26,093 nt of DNA from JAWBSP01 sp964632175. GTDB lineage: Archaea; Hadarchaeota; Hadarchaeia; Hadarchaeales; JAWBSP01. The stretch spans positions 1 to 26,093 of the forward strand of contig CAZWBJ010000014.1 in the NCBI GenBank assembly GCA_964632175.1. Reading direction: 5' to 3'. The notes beneath the pieces are model-generated. The model saw nothing but the letters and a program-made list of their open reading frames with translations. It did not search any database and was not told the DNA's origin. Of the stretch, positions 21,991 through 26,093 are shown one piece after another (positions within the stretch are counted from its first letter, which is position 1; each line of letters begins with the position of its first letter). Position numbers and translations under genes: made by a program.

Positions 21991-22765
21991 CTAGGGCGCC
22001 CTCTAGGGCTCCACCGCACCCGCACCTTCTCTCCTCGGGCATCTTTTGAAGGGCAAGCGAGAGGAGCTTTGTGAGCTTTTCCCTTAGGCTTGAAACCTGC
22101 TCGATGACCTCGGTGTGGGTGAGCCTCTTTCCCGAGAGCCCCGCCGCAGGGTTGGTGACGATGCCGAGCCCAGCATAGCAGAGCTCAAGCTCCCTGGCAA
22201 GCACACACTCTGGGACGCCGGTCATCCCCACCACCTGGGCCCCCAGCATCCTCAGCATCCGGATCTCAGCAGGGGTCTCGAACCTCGGCCCCTCGGTGCA
22301 GGCGTAGGTGATGCCGTCGTGTACGGGCAGGCCGAGTTCTTTCGCCGTTTGGAAGAGGAGGGAGGTGAGTTCGGGGCAGTAGGGCTCCGTCATGTCCACA
22401 TGCGCCACCCCTCTCCTTCCACCCTCAAAGAAGGTGGAGGGCCGCCCCTTCGTGAAGTCCAGGAACTGTCGGAAGAGGAGTAGGTCCCCAGGTTTGATTC
22501 CGGGATCAAGGGAGCCGCAGGCACCGATCCCTATGACCCTTTCCACCCCCCTCTCCTTCAGCGCCCAGAGGTTGGCCCGGTAGTTCACCAGATGGGGGGG
22601 GACCCCGTGCCGCCGGCCATGTCGCGGTAGGAAGGCGATTTCTTTCCCCGAGAGGAGTCCCTCCTCCAACTCCACCCTTCCGTAGGGGGTGCGCACCAGT
22701 AGCCTTTTGGGGCGCTCGAGTTCGAGGGAGTAAACCCCAGATCCGCCTATGATTCCGGTTTTCAT
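21959..22765 (-). CDS. MTA/MTI phosphorylase family (purine nucleoside phosphorylase), probable 6-oxopurine type
   Basis: This 268-residue family 2 nucleoside phosphorylase has IIGGSGVYSL (5-14), FLPRHGRRHGVPPHLVNYRANL (45-66), the phosphate and ribose sites GACGSL (81-86) and EGPRFETPAE (158-167), and GMTGVPE (180-186). At the base-specificity site it reads IVTNPAAG, so N205 and A207 replace the two aspartates (TDYD) of adenine-specific MTA phosphorylase. That is the 6-oxopurine pattern, suited to methylthioinosine, inosine or guanosine. A C-terminal CGC motif resembles the CxC disulfide of thermophilic archaeal homologs. A TATA-like TTCTTAAAG lies about 24 bases upstream of the ATG. Confidence 0.87.
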   Translation of the reverse strand: MKTGIIGGSGVYSLELERPKRLLVRTPYGRVELEEGLLSGKEIAFLPRHGRRHGVPPHLVNYRANLWALKERGVERVIGIGACGSLDPGIKPGDLLLFRQFLDFTKGRPSTFFEGGRRGVAHVDMTEPYCPELTSLLFQTAKELGLPVHDGITYACTEGPRFETPAEIRMLRMLGAQVVGMTGVPECVLARELELCYAGLGIVTNPAAGLSGKRLTHTEVIEQVSSLREKLTKLLSLALQKMPEERRCGCGGALEGALATRRAPRSTR

Positions 22766-22868
22766 TCTCCCATCTGAGGGTCAACTTTAAGAATAGCGGA
22801 ATCCCCAAAAACTTTTAGGGGGAGAGGTCAGTATATAGTAAGGCTAGCGGGGGTGAGGAGGAAAACGC
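22766..22868. promoter_or_regulatory. Divergent phosphorylase / smc promoter region
   Basis: This 103-base gap holds three TATA-like elements. TTCTTAAAG near 22785-22793 (minus strand) is for the phosphorylase. For smc there are CTTTTAG (22812-22818) and GTATATAGTA (22831-22840). The second would start transcription on top of the Shine-Dalgarno (GAGGAGGA, 22855-22862). The first would leave a 28-nt leader containing it and is therefore preferred. Confidence 0.4.
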
Positions 22869-24989
22869 GTGGTATATGTAAGTCGGCTGGAGCTGCGGGG
22901 CTTCAAGTCTTTCGGTAATTTTAAAACCTCCGTTTCTTTCGACCCAAGTTTCACCGGGATTACGGGAAAGAATGGTTCGGGTAAGAGCTCCCTCGTAGAG
23001 GCCCTGCGTTTCGTGATCGGGGAGATGAGTGCCAAGCAGATGAGGGCGGAAAGATTCTCCGATCTCCTGTTTTCGGGGGGCAACGGTTTCAAGCCTGCTC
23101 CCTTCGCCGAGGTCTCCCTCTACCTCGACAATCGGGACGGAGGCATCCCACTTAACGCCAGTGAGGTGGTGATAACCCGGAGGGTGGACAGGCAGGGGAG
23201 GTGTGCCTACTACATCAACGGCAGGAGGTCCAGCAGGCAGGAGCTGGTGGAGCTCATAGGTTCCAGCAACTTTTCGCTCGGCGAGTACAGCTTCATCTTT
23301 CAGGGGGAGATGGACAAGCTCGCCCGCATGTCGCCGCTCGAGCGCAGGCAGCTGATCGATGAGATGGCGGGTGTGGCCGAGTTCGAGGAGAAGAAAACCA
23401 AGGCCCTTCAGGAGCTGCAGGAGGTACAGAAGAACTTGGAGGTGAGGGAGGCGGAGCTGAGGGTACTGGAGGAGAGGGTGAGGGAACTCCAAGCGGCCAG
23501 GGAGAGGCTGAGCAGGTACAGGGAAATCGAAAGGGAGCTTGAGCAGATAGAGGCGTGGCTCTCCGGGATGGAGTACTGGCGTTACAGGCGGGAGCTTGAG
23601 AGGGTGGAGAGGGAGCTGAGGGAGGAGGAGCGGCGGAAAGTTTCGGTGGAGAAATTCCTAGAGGGGGTCAGAAAGGAGATCCGTGAGCTGGAGACAAAAA
23701 AGAGCGGGCTCGAGGAGCTCATCCAGAGGAAGGAGAGGGGGAAACTCTTCCAAGAGCAGGAGAGGCTGAGGGGGGCCATCGACCAGCTGAGGGAGCTGCT
23801 GGCGGAGGAGGAGCGGAGGAAGGAAGAGCTGGAGAGAAGGATGGGGGAGGCAAAACCCCTCATTGAGTTCCGCTCCCTTCTGGAGGAGTTCAGGACCATC
23901 CGCCGGAAGATCGAGGCGGCAAGTTCCTTGGAGGAGATCCGGAAAGAGCTGCGGCGGCTTGGGGAAATTTTAGAGAGAATCGATGGGGTCCTCTCCCGGC
24001 TGGAGGGCAGCAATATTCCGGAGCTTCCTCAGCTGGAGTACCAGAAGACGGTTTCCAAGGTTGCGGAACTCAGGAGGAAACTGGAAGAGGCGAGGTCAAA
24101 GTTTAGGGAGAAATCCAAGGAGCTGGAGAAAAAGAGAAGTGAAATTTCCAAGATGCGGAAAGCCGCGGCCGAAATCGGGTCCCGCCTACGGCTCCTGAGG
24201 GCAAAGGAGTCAAAACTCTCCCTGCAGCTCTCCCCCCTGCAGTCCAGAATTTCCAGCCTCCGCGAGGAGAAGGGCAGGCTGGAGGAGCGCATGAGGCATC
24301 TGAAGGCGGTGCAGGTCCCGCGGGGTCTGAAAGCCTCCGAGCTCGAGCGCAGGAGGGAGGAGTTGAGGGTGGAGAAGGAGCAGCTGGGGAAGATAAACCT
24401 CGGGGCGGAGGAGGAGTTCTCGAAGCAGAACGAGCAATACCAGGAGGCCCTCAAGCACCACCAGAAGCTGGTGGAGGAAAAGGCGAAGATCGAGGAGGCG
24501 CTACGGGAGGTGGAGAGGAGGAAGAGGGAGGTCTTTATGGAGGTCTTTGAGCGGGTGAGCGATAACTTCTCGCGGGTCTTCCAGAGGCTGCAGCCGGGGG
24601 GTGATGCCAGACTGGTGCTAGAGGTGCCCGAGGACCCGTTTGCAGGGGGGATAGAGGTGAGGGCCAGGTTCGGGAAGGAGGCGCCCGAGAGGGACATCTT
24701 CGGGCTTTCCGGGGGAGAGAGGACGCTGGTCACGCTGGCTTTCATCTTCGCCCTTCAGCGGGTAAAGCCCTCCGCCCTGTATGTGTTCGATGAGGTAGAC
24801 GCAAGCCTCGATCCAGTGAACGTCCAAAGAGTGGCCCAGCTCTTGAAAGAGTACAGCAAGAACTCGCAGCTCATCGTCGTCACCTTCAGGGAGGCGATGA
24901 TGGCCGTCACGAACAGGCTCCTGGGGGTGACGAAGCAGAACGGCATTTCCCAGGTCTACTCGCTGGACCTGAGGAGGTTCGGGGACTGA
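22869..24989 (+). CDS. smc: SMC chromosome-condensation ATPase, short form lacking a recognisable hinge
   Basis: Both halves of an SMC head are present. The N-half has LRGFKSFGNF (9-18), Walker A GKNGSGKS (33-40), IGEMSAKQMRAERFSDLLFSGG (50-71) and Q-loop FIFQG (142-146). The C-half has the SMC-specific KINLGAEEEF (508-517), signature LSGGER (613-618), Walker B ALYVFDE (636-642) and D-loop SLD. The H-loop position reads TFR, not THR. Coiled coil spans about 165-340 and 395-555. The roughly 55 residues between (341-395) contain short helices and a proline-rich turn (IPELPQL), but no globular hinge and no CxxC zinc hook. The protein is 706 residues; canonical SMC is about 1,150-1,200. GTG 22869 is supported by GAGGAGG. 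It overlaps scpA by one base. Confidence 0.93.
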   Translation: MVYVSRLELRGFKSFGNFKTSVSFDPSFTGITGKNGSGKSSLVEALRFVIGEMSAKQMRAERFSDLLFSGGNGFKPAPFAEVSLYLDNRDGGIPLNASEVVITRRVDRQGRCAYYINGRRSSRQELVELIGSSNFSLGEYSFIFQGEMDKLARMSPLERRQLIDEMAGVAEFEEKKTKALQELQEVQKNLEVREAELRVLEERVRELQAARERLSRYREIERELEQIEAWLSGMEYWRYRRELERVERELREEERRKVSVEKFLEGVRKEIRELETKKSGLEELIQRKERGKLFQEQERLRGAIDQLRELLAEEERRKEELERRMGEAKPLIEFRSLLEEFRTIRRKIEAASSLEEIRKELRRLGEILERIDGVLSRLEGSNIPELPQLEYQKTVSKVAELRRKLEEARSKFREKSKELEKKRSEISKMRKAAAEIGSRLRLLRAKESKLSLQLSPLQSRISSLREEKGRLEERMRHLKAVQVPRGLKASELERRREELRVEKEQLGKINLGAEEEFSKQNEQYQEALKHHQKLVEEKAKIEEALREVERRKREVFMEVFERVSDNFSRVFQRLQPGGDARLVLEVPEDPFAGGIEVRARFGKEAPERDIFGLSGGERTLVTLAFIFALQRVKPSALYVFDEVDASLDPVNVQRVAQLLKEYSKNSQLIVVTFREAMMAVTNRLLGVTKQNGISQVYSLDLRRFGD

Positions 24990-25600
24990 TGGAGGATCCC
25001 TTCGAAATCCTGCTAGAGCTGGTGGTGGAGGGCAGGCTCGACCCTTGGGAGGTGGAGATCGGAAGGGTGATGGACCCCTGGCTGGGTAGGCTGGGGGAGA
25101 TGGACCTCCGCACCTGCGGGAGGGGAATCCTCTCGGCATCCACGCTCCTTAGGCTGAAGTCGGGCGATTTCGACGGGAATGGCCACGCTCAGTTCCCAGA
25201 GGACGAGGAAATCCCAGAACTCCCGGATCTGGGCCCCTTGGCTGTGGTCAAGTACAGCCCCCGGAGGATCCAGCTCGAGGAACTCCTAGCGGCGCTCAGG
25301 GAGGCGCTCAGCGAGGCGGGGGTTCACAGGCTCCCCCTCAGAAGAAGGTCGCAGCCAACCCCAGAGTTCCTGCCTCTAAGCGACTTCGAGAGGAACATCG
25401 AGGTGCTCATGGAGTCGCTTTACGCGAGGCTCCAGCGGCTCGGGGGAAACCCCAAGTTTTCGGAGCTGCTGGAGGGGAGGGGGAGGATGGCTGCGGTGAG
25501 GCTGTTCGTGCTCCTCCTTTACTTGGCGTCCGAGGGCAAGGTGCTCCTCACGCAGGAGGGCCCTGAAGTGAGGGTGGAGGTGAGAAGAGATGGGGTTTGA
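24989..25600 (+). CDS. scpA: Segregation and condensation protein A (kleisin)
   Basis: This 203-residue kleisin links the two SMC heads. The N-terminal motif PFEILLELVVEGRLDPWEVEIGRV (4-27) is the hallmark ScpA helix that binds the SMC neck. ASTLLRLKS (about 50-58) follows, then an acidic linker (65-80). A C-terminal winged helix (about 130-200, LLYLASEGKVLLTQEG) should bind the SMC cap. Its ATG overlaps the smc stop (TGATG), and the scpB ATG lies inside its 3' end, so the three subunits are translated together. The length is a little shorter than bacterial ScpA (about 240-270). Confidence 0.93.
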   Translation: MEDPFEILLELVVEGRLDPWEVEIGRVMDPWLGRLGEMDLRTCGRGILSASTLLRLKSGDFDGNGHAQFPEDEEIPELPDLGPLAVVKYSPRRIQLEELLAALREALSEAGVHRLPLRRRSQPTPEFLPLSDFERNIEVLMESLYARLQRLGGNPKFSELLEGRGRMAAVRLFVLLLYLASEGKVLLTQEGPEVRVEVRRDGV

Positions 25601-26093
25601 GGAGGACTGCAGACTTCTGGAGGCGGCGCTTTATGCGCGCGAGGGCTTCCTTTCCCTGAAGGAGGCGAAGAGGGTTGTGGGCACCTCCTCCCAGACCTAC
25701 CTCGAGAAGCTCGTGGAAAAGCTGGCGGCGCGGCTCGAGGAGAAGAAGGGTCCCTTCAAGCTGGTCCAGAGCGGCCAGGTGCTCTCCCTCCGCCTCAGGG
25801 AAAACTACCTCTCCAAACTGGAGGGCTTCATCCCCAAGGTCAGGCTCTCAAAGGGGGTCCTGAAAACCCTCTCCCTCCTGGCATACAAGCAGCCCGTTCT
25901 CCAGTCCGAGCTGGCGAAGGCAAGGGGGAAGCGCATTTATGATCATCTCAGGCTGCTGGAGATGCTGGGGTTCGTGGAGGCCAGGAGCTACCAAAGGACG
26001 AAGGTGTTGAGGACCACTCAGAAGTTCTCGAGCTACTTCGGTCTGGAGGGGGACATAGAGACCATCCCCCTTCAGCTGGCGAGAAAGGCAGGT
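25590..26093 (+). CDS. scpB: Segregation and condensation protein B (3' end outside window)
   Basis: 168 codons are visible, with no stop before the window ends. The start ATG overlaps the scpA stop by 11 bp. Residues 1-80 form the first winged helix (EAALYAREGFLSLKEAKRVVG, then KLVQSGQVLSLRL). Residues about 88-150 form the second (LKTLSLLAYKQPVLQSELAKARGKRIYDHLRLLEMLGFVEARSY), where LSLLAYKQP is the typical ScpB signature. RTTQKFSSYFGL matches the conserved end. ScpB normally dimerises and binds the ScpA linker; the complex acts on the chromosome. Confidence 0.93.
   Translation, partial: MGFEEDCRLLEAALYAREGFLSLKEAKRVVGTSSQTYLEKLVEKLAARLEEKKGPFKLVQSGQVLSLRLRENYLSKLEGFIPKVRLSKGVLKTLSLLAYKQPVLQSELAKARGKRIYDHLRLLEMLGFVEARSYQRTKVLRTTQKFSSYFGLEGDIETIPLQLARKAG

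Noticed and set aside
22869..24989. Reading the short SMC as a frameshifted or truncated full-length smc
   Set aside because: One uninterrupted frame carries both head halves and coils on both sides, and the gene is coupled to scpA; a frameshift would not remove only the hinge. An assembly deletion cannot be excluded from sequence alone.
22869..24989. Rad50/SbcC-type identity for the short SMC
   Set aside because: No CxxC zinc hook. The KINLGAEEEF neck motif, the MSAKQMRAERFSDLLFSGG head segment and the scpAB neighbours are SMC features.
25675..25863. Plus-strand 62-codon frame near the window end
   Set aside because: It is out of frame inside scpB, whose own frame carries the winged-helix motifs.
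1..26093. CRISPR arrays, insertion sequences, integrase genes, attachment sites, rRNA
   Set aside because: I saw no regularly spaced direct repeats, transposase motifs, integrase genes or rRNA-like sequence. The tRNA-Leu has no visible duplicated 3' end marking an integrated element.

Overview
The window looks archaeal and GC-rich (roughly 60% by eye). The lineage is most likely a deep-branching, possibly thermophilic, euryarchaeal-type one. The evidence is a Sec61-beta gene, an archaeal-class CCA-adding enzyme, an archaeal short adenylosuccinate synthetase, an AK6/Fap7-type adenylate kinase, a Tsr3-type rRNA modification enzyme, a DacZ-type diadenylate cyclase and a two-subunit class I fumarase. 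A tRNA-Leu(CAA) carries a 13-nt intron at the classic archaeal position, and TATA-type promoters lie about 24-26 nt from start codons, implying leaderless transcripts. A Hadarchaeota-like group is a guess only; no marker here fixes the taxon.

Layout: (1) 1-540 is the membrane-anchored end of a surface protein, followed by a T-rich terminator. (2) 585-2743, minus strand, holds diadenylate cyclase and fumarase beta and alpha. (3) 2802-6864, plus strand, starts from a short divergent promoter with a 12-bp palindrome and holds ilvD, leuC, leuD and a PAP2-type lipid phosphatase. (4) 6901-10313, plus strand, is mixed: an orphan winged-helix fragment, a nitroreductase, a LeuB-like dehydrogenase, two unknown membrane proteins and a PIN-like (DUF5615-type) protein. 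(5) 10325-16091, minus strand, holds a decayed small ORF, an unknown membrane protein, an SDR epimerase, intron-bearing tRNA-Leu, the CCA-adding enzyme, a galactokinase-like GHMP kinase and a sugar-1-phosphate nucleotidyltransferase. (6) 16139-17727, plus strand, is purA plus AK6. (7) 17663-20558 holds a rhomboid protease with an extra C-terminal ectodomain, an HtpX protease, Sec61-beta (57 aa) and Tsr3. (8) 20582-22765 holds an amidohydrolase, a one-ribbon TFS-like protein and an MTA/MTI phosphorylase. (9) 22869-26093, plus strand, is a smc-scpA-scpB operon.

Metabolic themes are branched-chain amino acid synthesis (IlvD, LeuCD, LeuB-like), purine metabolism and salvage (PurA, AK6, amidohydrolase plus phosphorylase), activated sugar synthesis (GHMP kinase plus nucleotidyltransferase plus SDR) and protein export or membrane quality control (Sec61-beta, rhomboid, HtpX).

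The most striking item is the SMC. At 706 residues it has complete head motifs and coiled coil on both sides, but no recognisable hinge domain and no zinc hook, yet it sits in an overlapping operon with ScpA and ScpB. This looks like a shortened, hinge-less condensin. No CRISPR array, insertion sequence, rRNA or phage module was seen.
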